Made by a program: the position numbers and the translations under genes. DNA of 64,000 nucleotides from DATCLS01 sp035296625 (lineage in GTDB: Bacteria; Actinomycetota; Acidimicrobiia; Acidimicrobiales; VFJN01), in contig DATHAO010000047.1 of assembly GCA_035296625.1 (NCBI GenBank), positions 1-64,000 of the forward strand. The letters run 5' to 3'. Positions 1 to 7,975 of the stretch are shown here, one piece after another; positions within the stretch are counted from its first letter, which is position 1, and each line of letters starts with the position of its first letter. The notes beneath the pieces are model-generated. The model did no database searches, had not been told where the DNA came from, and was given only the letters and a program-made list of their open reading frames with translations.

Positions 1-249
1 CGGCCGCAGGCCGCGGCGGGGCGGATCGACGTCGTTGACTGGACCGGGCCGGTGCTCGACTGCGGCACCCCGGCCCGCTACCTGCACGCCAACCTCGCGG
101 CGACCGGGGGCGTCCCGGCGATCGAGCCGGGTGCCACCGTCGAGGGCCGGGTCGAGCGGGCCGTGGTGTGGGCGGGATCGCACGTGGCGCCCGGCGAGCA
201 ACTGGTCGACGCCATCCGTGCCGGCCGGCTCACCGTGCTCGTCCGCTGA
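1..249 (+). CDS. NDP-sugar nucleotidyltransferase, C-terminal part only
   Basis: The reading frame is open from the first base and stops at 247-249; the gene begins upstream of the window. The visible 82 residues contain a DCGTP-ARYLHAN stretch followed by PGATVEGRVERAVVWAGSHV. Such alternating small and hydrophobic residues mark the C-terminal left-handed beta-helix of mannose-1-phosphate guanylyltransferase or glucose-1-phosphate nucleotidyltransferase-like enzymes. These make activated sugars for the cell envelope. The catalytic N-terminal nucleotide-binding domain is outside the window, so the sugar and nucleotide cannot be assigned. The next 170 bases are GC-rich with no convincing gene. 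Confidence 0.75.
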   Translation, partial: RPQAAAGRIDVVDWTGPVLDCGTPARYLHANLAATGGVPAIEPGATVEGRVERAVVWAGSHVAPGEQLVDAIRAGRLTVLVR

Positions 250-419
250 CCCCCCCCACGGGCGTCCACCGGGCGCATGCCGGCCGGCCGGGCGATCCGC
301 CGGGCGGGCCACCGGCGCGGCGAGTTGGCGGGGAACGGCCGGCCGGCGAGCTGGCGGGAGACCGGCCGGGCGATCTCCGGAGCGCCCGGGAGCTGGCCGG
401 CTCCGCAGCGCCGGGCGCG

Positions 420-1166
420 TCAGCCGACCGGCTTCTCGAAGACCAGCAAGGGGTAGGCCAGGCGGCGCGGCCGGGGGCGGTCGTGGTCGGGCAGGCTGCG
501 CAGCGCCGCCACGACCTCGGCCACCACGCGCCGCTCCTTGGGGCGGTCGAGGTGCCACAGGGTGGTGAGATTGCGGGCCTCGAGCCCGGTGGCGGCCTCG
601 GCCGGGGACTGGTCGAGGGCCACGATCCAGTCCCGGCGCTCGATCAGTCGTAGCCCCGCAGACGTCCCGCGCAGCGTCATGTCGGCCGGCCGATCGCGCG
701 GCCGGACCACATCGAGGCGCCGCTCGATGGCGCCGATCTCGTCACCGGTGCCGCTCTCGTAGCGGCCCGTCACCACGACGAGCCGTCCCCCGGCGCGCAG
801 GATGCGGGCCGCCTCCGCCACGACGGCCCCCACCGGCACGAGCTGCAGCCACACCATGTAGACGGCGTCGACCGAGCCGCCCGCCACGGGCAGCGCCGCG
901 GCGTCGGCCTGCGCGGCCGCCCCCATGAGCCGCCGCGACGCGCGCCGCAGCCGGGTGTACGACAGGTCCACGCCTCCCACCCAGCGCCCGTCGGACCCGA
1001 CCGCCGCGGCGACGACGCCGGCGCCCACCCCGACCTCGAGCGTGCGCGGCACGAGCGGCAGGTACCGCCACAGCGTCTCGGCGAGCGCGAGGCCTCGGGC
1101 CTCCCCCCCGCGCAGGATCGCGAACAGGTCAGCGGACCGGTCGACGGAGATGGGCCTGTCGCTCAT
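420..1166 (-). CDS. class I SAM-dependent methyltransferase
   Basis: A 248-residue protein with a Rossmann-type methyltransferase core. The SAM-binding glycine motif is LEVGVGAGVVAAAVG at about residues 42-56, followed by an acidic strand end (GGVDLS, about 64-69). Later come AAALPVAGGSVDAVY, matching motif II, and an ARILRAGGRLVVVTG segment typical of the post-motif strand. The C-terminal third (VIALDQSPAEAATGLEARNLTTLWHL) resembles the lid of small-molecule methyltransferases. The substrate is not recognisable. It lies 28 bases downstream of rlmN on the same strand, so the two may be co-transcribed. The ATG start is preceded by GACGGT ending 6 nt upstream. Confidence 0.8.
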   Translation of the reverse strand: MSDRPISVDRSADLFAILRGGEARGLALAETLWRYLPLVPRTLEVGVGAGVVAAAVGSDGRWVGGVDLSYTRLRRASRRLMGAAAQADAAALPVAGGSVDAVYMVWLQLVPVGAVVAEAARILRAGGRLVVVTGRYESGTGDEIGAIERRLDVVRPRDRPADMTLRGTSAGLRLIERRDWIVALDQSPAEAATGLEARNLTTLWHLDRPKERRVVAEVVAALRSLPDHDRPRPRRLAYPLLVFEKPVG

Positions 1167-1194
1167 CGTCGGACCGTCAATGGCCGGCCGCCGG

Positions 1195-2235
1195 TCAGCG
1201 GGGGCGCAGCTGCACCGGGGTGGTGCGGTGCGCCAGCTGGCCGCAGGCCGCGTCGATCGCCGTGCCCCGGTTCCGACGCACGGTGGCGTTGATGCCCAGG
1301 TCGCCCAGCCACTCGCGGAAGCGCGCCACCCGCTCGGGCGCCGAGCCCCGGGTGGGGTAGCCGGGCGTCGGGTTCAGCGGGATCAGGTTCACGTGCGCAG
1401 ACAGGGGGAGCGAGCGGGCCAGCTCGGCCAGCTCGCGGGCGTCGGTCGTACGGTCGTTGACGCCGTCGATCAGTGCCCACTCGAACGACAGGCGCCGGCC
1501 CTTGGCCCGCAGGTAGTCGGCGCAGGCCGCCATGAGCACGGTCAGGGGGTAGCGCTTGTTGAGCGGGACCAGCTGGTCGCGCAGGGCGTCGTTGGCGGCG
1601 TGCAGCGACACGGCGAGGTTCACGGGCAGGTCCTCGCCGGCGAGCCGGCGGATGCCGGGGACGACCCCCACCGTCGACACGGTCACGTGCCGGGCGGACA
1701 GACCGAGGTCGCCGTGCAGGCGCTCGATCGCCGGCCACACCCTGTCGTAGTTGGCGAGCGGCTCACCCATGCCCATGAGGACGACGTTGGCCAGGCGGCG
1801 GTCGACGGCTCGGGCCCGCCGGGCCGCCCAGACCACCTGCTCGACGATCTCGCCGGTCGTGAGCTGGCGCTCGAACCCGCCCTGGCCGGTGGCGCAGAAC
1901 CCACAGCCCATGGCGCAGCCCGCCTGGCTCGAGACGCACGCGGTGGAGCGGTCGCGGTAGTGCATGAGCACGGTCTCGACCTGGGCGCCGTCGGGCAAGC
2001 CGAACAGCCACTTCACGGTGTCCCCGCCGTCGGCCACCGACTCGGCGACGGCGGTGAGCGCCGCCGGCAGCTCGGCGGCCAGCCGGGTGCGGAGCGCCTT
2101 GGGCAGGGTGGTCAGCTCGGCGGGAGCGGCGAGCTGGCGGTGCAGCCCGTCCCACACCTGGTCGACGCGATAGCGCGGCTCGCCGACCAGGCGGTCGGCG
2201 AGGGCGTCGCGATCCAGGTCGTAGAGCGTCGGCAC
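1195..2235 (-). CDS. rlmN: 23S rRNA (adenine-2503-C2)/tRNA methyltransferase RlmN
   Basis: A 346-residue radical-SAM methyltransferase that adds a methyl group to C2 of A2503 in 23S rRNA and A37 of some tRNAs, aiding translational fidelity. The radical-SAM cluster motif appears as GCAMGCGFCATGQ (CX3CX2C, about residues 111-123), preceded by the family TACVSSQ segment. The second conserved catalytic cysteine, which carries the methyl group, is in AIDAACGQL near the C-terminus. Length matches the family. The start is GTG at 2235. A downstream methyltransferase follows after 28 bases. Assignment is firm from the two cysteine motifs. Confidence 0.96.
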   Translation of the reverse strand: MPTLYDLDRDALADRLVGEPRYRVDQVWDGLHRQLAAPAELTTLPKALRTRLAAELPAALTAVAESVADGGDTVKWLFGLPDGAQVETVLMHYRDRSTACVSSQAGCAMGCGFCATGQGGFERQLTTGEIVEQVVWAARRARAVDRRLANVVLMGMGEPLANYDRVWPAIERLHGDLGLSARHVTVSTVGVVPGIRRLAGEDLPVNLAVSLHAANDALRDQLVPLNKRYPLTVLMAACADYLRAKGRRLSFEWALIDGVNDRTTDARELAELARSLPLSAHVNLIPLNPTPGYPTRGSAPERVARFREWLGDLGINATVRRNRGTAIDAACGQLAHRTTPVQLRPR

Positions 2236-2243
2236 GGCTCCCC

Positions 2244-2249
2244 AGCGTA
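2244..2249 (-). promoter_or_regulatory. rlmN -10 element
   Basis: TACGCT on the minus strand ends 8 nt before the rlmN GTG. There is no Shine-Dalgarno sequence in the gap, so the transcript probably starts at the start codon. Confidence 0.6.
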
Positions 2250-2269
2250 GAGGTGTGGTGGCCGGCCGG

Positions 2270-2275
2270 TACCGT
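2270..2275 (+). promoter_or_regulatory. -10 element of the VIT1-like gene
   Basis: TACCGT ends 7 nt before the GTG at 2283. It supports that start over the upstream ATG at 2253, because an mRNA beginning at about 2283 could not contain 2253. Confidence 0.6.
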
Positions 2276-2282
2276 CGACGTC

Positions 2283-3080
2283 GTGGCCATCCGCCCGCAG
2301 ACCCCCGGCTCCGAGCCCGAACCGCCCGATCCGCCCGATCCGGGGCACGTGCGGGCGCCCGGCGAGCCGGCGGACCGGCTCGATCACCCCGAGCACCACC
2401 ACCGCGACGTGCAGGGCGGTGCTGCCCGGGCCGCCGTGTTCGGCGTGAGCGACGGGCTCGTTTCCAACATGGGCCTCATCCTGGGCGTCGCGGGGGCCGA
2501 TCCGGCGCCGGGCGTCGTCCGTCTCGCCGGCTTGGCCGGCCTGCTCGCCGGCGCCGTGTCGATGGCGGCCGGCGAGTACAACTCGATGCGGGTCCAGTCC
2601 GAGCTGCTCGAGCGCGAGCTGGCGATCGAGGCCCGCGAGCTGGAGCGCCGGCCCGAGCACGAGACCGCCGAGCTGACACGGGTCTACGAGGCTCGGGGCC
2701 TCTCGCCCGACCGCGCCCACGAGGTGGCGTCCGCGCTCATGCACGACCCGGACGCCGCCCTCGAGGCGCACGCCCGCGAGGAGCTCGGCATCGACCCCGC
2801 GAACCTGGGTTCGCCGCTCGCCGCCGCCTCGTCGTCGCTCGCCGCCTTCGCCGTCGGCGCGGTCGTGCCGCTCGTGCCCTGGTTCGTGACGGCGGGAATG
2901 GCCGCCACGGTCGCCTCACTGGTCCTCGGCGTGATCGCGGCGGTGGTGGTCGGGGTGCTGATCGCCCGCTCGACCGCCCGGCCGATCCGCCGGGCCGCGC
3001 TGCGCCAGGTGCTCTTCACGGTCGTGCCGGCGGCGATCACCTTCGCCCTCGGGCGCATGCTGGGCGTCGGGGTCAGCTGA
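2283..3080 (+). CDS. VIT1/CCC1 family iron/manganese transporter
   Basis: A 265-residue integral membrane protein of the CCC1/VIT1 family, which moves Fe2+ or Mn2+ out of the cytosol. An N-terminal soluble stretch rich in Pro, Asp and His (about residues 1-45) leads into RAAVFGVSDGLVSNMGLILGVAG, the signature first helix. This is followed by AGAVSMAAGEYNSMRVQSE and a charged cytoplasmic domain with many Glu (ERELAIEARELERRPEHET, about 110-130), which binds metal in this family. Three more hydrophobic helices follow. The gene overlaps the 3' end of mshD by 8 bases, tail to tail. Confidence 0.88.
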   Translation: MAIRPQTPGSEPEPPDPPDPGHVRAPGEPADRLDHPEHHHRDVQGGAARAAVFGVSDGLVSNMGLILGVAGADPAPGVVRLAGLAGLLAGAVSMAAGEYNSMRVQSELLERELAIEARELERRPEHETAELTRVYEARGLSPDRAHEVASALMHDPDAALEAHAREELGIDPANLGSPLAAASSSLAAFAVGAVVPLVPWFVTAGMAATVASLVLGVIAAVVVGVLIARSTARPIRRAALRQVLFTVVPAAITFALGRMLGVGVS

Positions 3081-3984
3081 CCGGGGCGACCTCGCCGGCA
3101 TAGGCCCGATCCACGTGGTGCACCGTGAAGCCGAGCCGCTCGTAGAGCCCGACGGCGGCGGTGTTGTCGGCGTCGACGTAGAGCATGGCGGTGCCCAGGC
3201 CGGCCCGTGCCAGGTGGTCGAGGCCGGCGAGCGTCAGGGCCCGTCCCAGGCCGCGGCCGTGGTCGGTGGGGTCGGCGGCGATGACGTAGATCTCGCCGAG
3301 GGGCGGGTCGTGGTCGGCATGCACCTTCGTCCAGCAGAAACCGGCCAGCCGGCCGTCGCGCTCGTGCAGCAGGAAACCGGCCGGGTCGAACCACGGCTCG
3401 TGCTCGCGGGCGACGACGTCAGCGACGGTCCAGCCGCCCTGCTCGCGGTGCCACGCGAACGCCCGGTTGTTGACCTCCACGAACGCCTGCTCGTCGCGGC
3501 CGGGCACGAAAGGGCGGGTGGCCAGCTCGAACGGCTCGCCCACCGGCAGGGACCGGCGCATCTGCCACAGGTCACGCTCGGGCCGCAGGCCCACGCTCGC
3601 CGCGACGGCGTCCTGAACGTCGCCGGCGTCGGTGAGCCACATGTGGACCGGTCCGCCGCCGTCGGCCGCCACGGCCGCCACCACGGGCCCCAGCACGGCG
3701 GCGCCGAGAGCGGCCGTGTCGGCGGCGCGGTCGGGGGCGACGACGAGATCCAGGTCCCAGCCCGCAGACCCGGGCACGGCGTGGGCGTACGCGTCCGGGT
3801 GCCGGCGCCCGGGGGACCACGCGAGCGCCGCGGTGGCCGGGCGGCCATCGCCGCCCGCCGCCAGGCGGGCCAGCCGGGCGTCGTCGAAGGGCACGTCGGC
3901 GGCGGCGCGTGCCGACGCCACCAGGGCATGCACGGCCGCGAGGGCGTGTGCGGTCAACCGGCGCGTCACGTCGACGACGGGCAC
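3073..3984 (-). CDS. mshD: mycothiol synthase (MshD)
   Basis: A 303-residue protein with two GNAT acetyltransferase domains in tandem; it acetylates Cys-GlcN-Ins with acetyl-CoA, the last step of mycothiol synthesis. The diagnostic family segments are NNRAFAWHREQGGW (about residues 171-184), EPWFDPAGFLLHERDGRLAG and FCWTKVHADHDPPLGEIYVI, followed by the CoA loop DHGRGLGRALT. The N-terminal GNAT half is less conserved, as usual. Mycothiol is restricted to Actinobacteria, so this gene is the best single taxonomic marker in the window. The GTG start follows a -10 hexamer lying on the capA-like stop codon. Confidence 0.92.
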   Translation of the reverse strand: MPVVDVTRRLTAHALAAVHALVASARAAADVPFDDARLARLAAGGDGRPATAALAWSPGRRHPDAYAHAVPGSAGWDLDLVVAPDRAADTAALGAAVLGPVVAAVAADGGGPVHMWLTDAGDVQDAVAASVGLRPERDLWQMRRSLPVGEPFELATRPFVPGRDEQAFVEVNNRAFAWHREQGGWTVADVVAREHEPWFDPAGFLLHERDGRLAGFCWTKVHADHDPPLGEIYVIAADPTDHGRGLGRALTLAGLDHLARAGLGTAMLYVDADNTAAVGLYERLGFTVHHVDRAYAGEVAPVS

Positions 3985-3990
3985 GAGGCA

Positions 3991-3996
3991 AAACTA
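3991..3996 (-). promoter_or_regulatory. mshD -10 element on the capA-like stop codon
   Basis: TAGTTT on the minus strand ends 6 nt before the mshD GTG, and its TAG is the stop codon of the upstream CapA-like gene. This allows mshD its own leaderless transcript inside the gene pair. Confidence 0.5.
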
Positions 3997-5229
3997 GGGC
4001 TGGATCGGCACGAGACCCGCCTCCGCGGCACCGAGCGAGTTCACGATGCCCGCCGTGCGGTCGCGGGCCTGTTCGAGCCGGGCGCGTTGGGCCGGGTCGG
4101 TGGCCGGGTCCGCGAGCGCCCGGTCGACCTCGACCAGGCGGAGCGGTGAGAACCCCTCGGCGATGAGCGTCGGAGCGTACTCCGCCCGGGTGACCGACCA
4201 GCCCTCGTCGCCCTCCGTGAAGGTGAACCGCACGATCAGCCCCTCCTCCTTGCCCGTGCCGCGGCTCGACTGGGTGGCCAGCGAGTTCCCCATGCCGTAG
4301 ACGATCCACTCGCCGCCCACCTCCTGGATCGGCTGCACCACATGGGCGTGGTGGCCGATCAACAGGTCGATGTCGGGCCAGGCGATCAGGCGCGGGGCGA
4401 GCGTCGCCTGCTGATCGGTCGGCTCGTTCTGATACTCGAGGCCCCAGTGGAGGGCCACGACCACGACGTCAGCGCCGGCGTGGCGGGCCCCGGTGGCGTC
4501 CGACACGATGCGGTTCTCGTCGATCGGGTTGGCGCGCCACGCTTCGCCGTTCGGCGCGGGGATGCCGTTGAAGGCGTAGCTGTAGGACAGCAGCGCCACG
4601 GTCGCCTCGCCGGCCTGCAGCAGCGTGATCTCGGTGGCCTCGGCGGGGGAGCGGGCCGACCCGGCGTGCTCGAGGCCCCCCGCCTCCAAGGCGGCGATCG
4701 TGCGGTCGACGCCGTCGGCGCCCCGGTCGAAGGTGTGGTTGGACCCGGTGGTGCAGGCGTCGTAGCCGGTGGCGGCGAGCGCCGGCACGATCTCGGGGGG
4801 GACCGAGAACGACGGGTAGCCGGAGTATGGCCCGCCGGCCGGGGCGATCGGCGTCTCCATGTGGCAGATCGCAAGGTCGGCGTCCTCGACCGTGGGGCGG
4901 ATGCCGGCCAACAGCGGGGCGAAGTCCATGCCGCCCGCCCCCGTTGCGGCGCCGTCGGCCTCGGCTTGGCGCCACAGCGGGGAATGCAGCAGCACGTCGC
5001 CCGTGGCCACCAGGGTGAAGCTGGCGGGCGGGCCCGTGGTCGTGGACGTCGCGTTCCCGCTCGGCCGGTCCGCCGTGCCGTCGGCATCGGCCTCCTGCTC
5101 GGCGGTGCCGCTGGCCGCGCGCTCGGCCCGGTTGCCGTCGGACGGCTGCAGGACCCGATCGCCGGCGGACAGGAGGAGCGGCACGACGAGGGCCACGCCC
5201 ACGGCGATGGCCAGCACCCGGCGTCGCAT
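3994..5229 (-). CDS. CapA-family secreted metallophosphoesterase-like protein
   Basis: About 411 residues. The N-terminus has a short basic region and one hydrophobic helix (RRRVLAIAVGVALVVPLLLSAG), a signal peptide or membrane anchor, followed by a Ser/Thr/Ala-rich linker to about residue 65. The rest is a CapA fold (calcineurin-like): ATGDVLLHS, CHMETPIA, GSNHTFDRG, ALHWGLEYQ, GHHAHVVQPI and VYGMGN in the expected order give the metal-binding Asp, Asn and His residues. CapA proteins act outside the membrane in poly-gamma-glutamate capsule or related export, but no capB/capC genes are nearby, so the polymer is unknown. An in-frame GTG at 5253 is an alternative start; I prefer ATG 5229 because it gives a normal signal peptide. 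Confidence 0.85.
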   Translation of the reverse strand: MRRRVLAIAVGVALVVPLLLSAGDRVLQPSDGNRAERAASGTAEQEADADGTADRPSGNATSTTTGPPASFTLVATGDVLLHSPLWRQAEADGAATGAGGMDFAPLLAGIRPTVEDADLAICHMETPIAPAGGPYSGYPSFSVPPEIVPALAATGYDACTTGSNHTFDRGADGVDRTIAALEAGGLEHAGSARSPAEATEITLLQAGEATVALLSYSYAFNGIPAPNGEAWRANPIDENRIVSDATGARHAGADVVVVALHWGLEYQNEPTDQQATLAPRLIAWPDIDLLIGHHAHVVQPIQEVGGEWIVYGMGNSLATQSSRGTGKEEGLIVRFTFTEGDEGWSVTRAEYAPTLIAEGFSPLRLVEVDRALADPATDPAQRARLEQARDRTAGIVNSLGAAEAGLVPIQP

Positions 5230-5379
5230 GGGGGTGGTGTACCAGGCCACCACGGCCGCGTGGCGGACGGTCGCGTGACGGTTCGGTGGCGGACGCTCGC
5301 CCGCACCGGCGCCCCGCCCCGCGGAACGGGGCGTCGTCTCGCCCCGCGCTGGGCGGCGAAGGGGACGCGCGCCGGCCGG

Positions 5380-5385
5380 TAGCCT
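5380..5385 (+). promoter_or_regulatory. nth -10 element
   Basis: TAGCCT ends 8 nt before the GTG at 5394 and decides the start of nth. Confidence 0.6.
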
Positions 5386-5393
5386 CCGGCGAC

Positions 5394-6050
5394 GTGACAG
5401 GCCGCCCCCGTTCGCCCAAGGGCCGTGCCCGTGTCGTCGCCGACCGTCTGGCCCGCGAGTACCCGGGCACCGCTACCCAGCTGTGCGCACTCGATCACAC
5501 GAATGCCTTCCAGCTGCTCGTGGCGACGATCCTGTCGGCGCAGACCACCGACGAACGCGTCAACATGGTCACGCCCTCGTTGTTCGCCCGCTACCCGTCG
5601 GCGGCCGACCTCGCGGCGGCGGAGCCGGCCGAGCTCGAGGAGATGATCCGCTCGACCGGCTTCTTCCGGTCGAAGGCGAAGAGCCTGATCGGCATGGCCA
5701 CGGGCCTCGTCGACCGGTTCGGCGGCGAGGTGCCCGCCCGGCTCTCCGACCTCGACAGCCTGCCGGGGGTCGGCCGCAAGACGGGCAACGTGGTGCGCAG
5801 CGTCGCCATGGACCTGCCGGGCCTCCCGGTCGACACCCACGTGCTGCGCCTGTCGAAGCGGCTGGGTCTCACCACGCAGAACGATCCGGTGAAGGTGGAG
5901 CTGGAGTTGAATCCGATGATCCGCCAGGAGGAACGCGGTGCACTTTCGCTGCGGCTCATCCTCCACGGCCGTCAGGTGTGCAAGGCCCGCAAGCCGCGAT
6001 GCGACGCCTGCGTCCTGGCCGACATCTGTCCGTCGGCCTTCCGGGTCTGA
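5394..6050 (+). CDS. nth: endonuclease III
   Basis: A 218-residue bifunctional DNA glycosylase/AP lyase that removes oxidised pyrimidines in base excision repair. The helix-hairpin-helix is LPGVGRKTGNVV with catalytic Lys129, and the catalytic Asp147 sits in LPVDTHVLR. The [4Fe-4S] cluster cysteines are near the C-terminus (VCKARKPRCDACVLADIC, spacing C-x6-C-x2-C-x5-C). The early ILSAQTTDERVN motif is typical. An upstream in-frame ATG at 5286 is open but encodes a random-looking Arg/Pro stretch; the leaderless GTG at 5394 matches the family N-terminus. Confidence 0.95.
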   Translation: MTGRPRSPKGRARVVADRLAREYPGTATQLCALDHTNAFQLLVATILSAQTTDERVNMVTPSLFARYPSAADLAAAEPAELEEMIRSTGFFRSKAKSLIGMATGLVDRFGGEVPARLSDLDSLPGVGRKTGNVVRSVAMDLPGLPVDTHVLRLSKRLGLTTQNDPVKVELELNPMIRQEERGALSLRLILHGRQVCKARKPRCDACVLADICPSAFRV

Positions 6051-6209
6051 CCGGTGTGCCCGCACGCCTCAGGACCCCGCCTCAGCAGCGGAGGAATTAT
6101 TTCTCGCCAGATGGACAACCTGGGTGCGTTGCGCGAGATAACGTTCGTGGAGACCAGGTTCCCGCCACCTGGTTCCTGCGACGCCGGGATCCGCCGCCTG
6201 GCGTCGCCG

Positions 6210-6235
6210 CAACGGCGCCCTTCGGGGCGCCGTTG
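6210..6235 (+). terminator. UUCG-capped hairpin, likely terminator between nth and the 6.3 kb gene
   Basis: Perfect 11-bp stem (6210-6220 pairs with 6225-6235) closed by a TTCG tetraloop, an exceptionally stable RNA hairpin. A second, weaker hairpin, ACCAGGT/ACCTGGT, lies at 6153-6173. Both sit in the gap between the convergent nth and the small minus-strand gene. There is no U-tract, as is common in GC-rich actinobacterial terminators. The rest of 6051-6315 holds an AT-richer patch (about 6092-6102) but no gene I can support. Confidence 0.65.
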
Positions 6236-6315
6236 CCCGTTCCGGGCACGACCTTCCCTCCTGGCCGGCCCGGTTCCCGTCGGCTCGGGTCGGCCCGGGT
6301 CGCGATGCCGGGCGG

Positions 6316-6507
6316 TCAGCGAAGGTCGCGCAGCACCCGGTTGAGCTGGCGCCCCGCCGTGGTCAGCGAGCGCTCGACCTCGTAGAGGCCGTCGGAGGTC
6401 TCGGGCCGCGGCGAGGTGCGCAGGCGGTCGGCCACGGCGGTGATGCGGGCGGTCAGGTCGTCGAGACTGCTCGACAGGGCGGAGAGCTCGGCGCGGTCGC
6501 TGTCCAT
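6316..6507 (-). CDS. small helical protein of unknown function
   Basis: A 63-residue, largely alpha-helical protein: DRAELSALSSSLDDLTARIT then AVADRLRTS, and after a Pro-rich break SDGLYEVERSLTTAGRQLNR. The heptad-like spacing of Leu, Ala and Val suggests a short coiled-coil hairpin. No enzymatic motif is visible. It is divergent from hisD, with 100 bases between the starts, and has its own -10 hexamer. I do not recognise it by name. The longer open frame upstream of ATG 6507 runs antisense through hisD and is not coding. Confidence 0.65.
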   Translation of the reverse strand: MDSDRAELSALSSSLDDLTARITAVADRLRTSPRPETSDGLYEVERSLTTAGRQLNRVLRDLR

Positions 6508-6514
6508 CGCCTCG

Positions 6515-6520
6515 TTTCTA
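6515..6520 (-). promoter_or_regulatory. -10 element of the small helical gene
   Basis: TAGAAA on the minus strand ends 7 nt before ATG 6507. The last base differs from the usual T. Confidence 0.4.
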
Positions 6521-6594
6521 CCCGGGCGCGGCGCGCACACCGATCGTCCCGACGCCCGGTCGGAACCCGTGGCTGCCCTGTCACAGGCCACGGG

Positions 6595-6600
6595 TAGCGT
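6595..6600 (+). promoter_or_regulatory. hisD -10 element
   Basis: TAGCGT ends 7 nt before the GTG at 6608. It is the only clear promoter ahead of hisD-hisC-hisB. Confidence 0.6.
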
Positions 6601-6607
6601 TGCCGCG

Positions 6608-7936
6608 GTGTTGCGCCGCCTCGATCTCCGCACGACCCCGGCCGCCCCCGGCCCCACCTCCCTGCGCGAGCTGCGGCACCGCCTGCCCCGTCCCGCTACG
6701 CAGACCGAGCCGCCGGTCGAGCAGGTCCGGGCCGTCCTCGCCGAGGTGCGAGCCGACGGAGACGCCGCGCTCCGCCGTTTCACCAAGCGGTTCGACGGCG
6801 CCCGCCTCGACGACCTACGGGTGCCGCCCGGCGAGGTGGCCGCCGCCCTCGACGCCGTCCCGGACGAGCTGCGCGCCGCGCTCGAGGCCGCCCACGCCAA
6901 CATCGCCGCCTACCACGCCGCCCAGTGCCAGCCCGAGGTCGTGCACCACAACGGCGCCATCGAGGTCCGCGAGCTCGTGCGCCCGGTCGACCGGGTCGGC
7001 TGCTACGTCCCGAGCGCGGCTGCCCCGCTGGTCTCGACCGTGCTCATGACCGTCGTGCCCGCCAAGGTCGCCGGCGTGCCCGAGGTCGTGCTCGTCACCT
7101 CGCCATCGCTTGACGGCACCGTGGCCCCCGGCATCCTGGCCGCCGCGGCGCTGGCCGGGGTCGAGGAGGTCTACCGGGTCGGCGGGCCGGCCGCCATCGG
7201 CGCCCTCGCCTACGGCACCGAGTCGATCGCTCCCGTCGACGTGATCGTCGGTCCGGGCAGCGCCCGCGTCGCCCAGGCCAAGCGCGAGGTGGCGGGCCAG
7301 GGGCTGGTCGGCGTGCCCTCCGCGTTCGCCGGGCCGAGCGAGGTCGTGGTCGTCACCGACGCCTCGACGCCGGTCGAGCACGCGGCGGTCGACGTCCTGC
7401 TCCAGGCCGAGCACGGCCCCGACGGGCTGGCCTGGCTCGTGTGCTGGAGCGACGACGTGGCCGACGCCGTGACCGAGGCCGTGGCCCGCCTGGTGCCTCT
7501 GTCGCCCCGTCGCCGGCACCTCGAGGCGACGCTCGCCGAGGGCGGCTACACCGTCGTGTGCGACGGCCGCGAGCAGGCCATGGCCGTGTCCAACGCCATC
7601 GCGCCCGAACACCTCGAGCTGCTCGTCGACGATGCCGAGGCGCTGCTGCCGCTCGTGCGCCACGCCGGCGCCGTGTTCTGCGGGCCCCTGGCCCCGGCGT
7701 CGATCGGCGACTACATCGCCGGGCCCAACCACGTGCTGCCGACCTACGGCTCGGCCCGGTTCTCGGGCGCGCTCCGGGTCGACGACTTCCGCAAGCACGT
7801 GCACGCCGTCCTCGTGGGCCGCGATGGCCTCGACCAGGTGGCCGACCACGTGGTCGCGCTCGCCACCTACGAGGGCCTGCCGGCGCACGCCGACTCGATC
7901 CGGCTGCGCACCCAGCGGCAGGGCGTGGCACCGTGA
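6608..7936 (+). CDS. hisD: histidinol dehydrogenase
   Basis: A 442-residue zinc enzyme that oxidises L-histidinol to histidine in two NAD-dependent steps, ending the pathway. The family landmarks appear in order: RFTKRFDG, PVDRVGCYVP, TVLMTVVPAKVAGV, YRVGGPAAIGALAYGT, IVGPGSARVAQAKREV, FAGPSEVVVV, LLQAEHGPDGLAW and AIAPEHLEL (Zn/His region). Near the end, SIGDYIAGPNHVLPT supplies further active-site residues. The open frame extends upstream to 6416, but the leaderless GTG at 6608 gives the normal length. The stop overlaps the hisC start by GTGA. Confidence 0.97.
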   Translation: MLRRLDLRTTPAAPGPTSLRELRHRLPRPATQTEPPVEQVRAVLAEVRADGDAALRRFTKRFDGARLDDLRVPPGEVAAALDAVPDELRAALEAAHANIAAYHAAQCQPEVVHHNGAIEVRELVRPVDRVGCYVPSAAAPLVSTVLMTVVPAKVAGVPEVVLVTSPSLDGTVAPGILAAAALAGVEEVYRVGGPAAIGALAYGTESIAPVDVIVGPGSARVAQAKREVAGQGLVGVPSAFAGPSEVVVVTDASTPVEHAAVDVLLQAEHGPDGLAWLVCWSDDVADAVTEAVARLVPLSPRRRHLEATLAEGGYTVVCDGREQAMAVSNAIAPEHLELLVDDAEALLPLVRHAGAVFCGPLAPASIGDYIAGPNHVLPTYGSARFSGALRVDDFRKHVHAVLVGRDGLDQVADHVVALATYEGLPAHADSIRLRTQRQGVAP

Positions 7937-7975
7937 CCGGCGTGACGGGCGTGACCGGCCTGACCGATGTGACGA
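7933..7975 (+). repeat. GTGACNGGC 9-bp repeats at the hisC start
   Basis: Three near-perfect 9-bp units (GTGACCGGC, GTGACGGGC, GTGACCGGC) followed by two decayed ones. Each intact unit offers an in-frame GTG start, so initiation could slip among them. Confidence 0.7.

Noticed and set aside
6111..6344. 78-codon ORF starting MDNLGALREITF after nth
   Set aside because: Only the first 15 codons look coding; the rest runs through the UUCG hairpin and overlaps the minus-strand gene, and the GGAGGAA is about 15 nt from the ATG.
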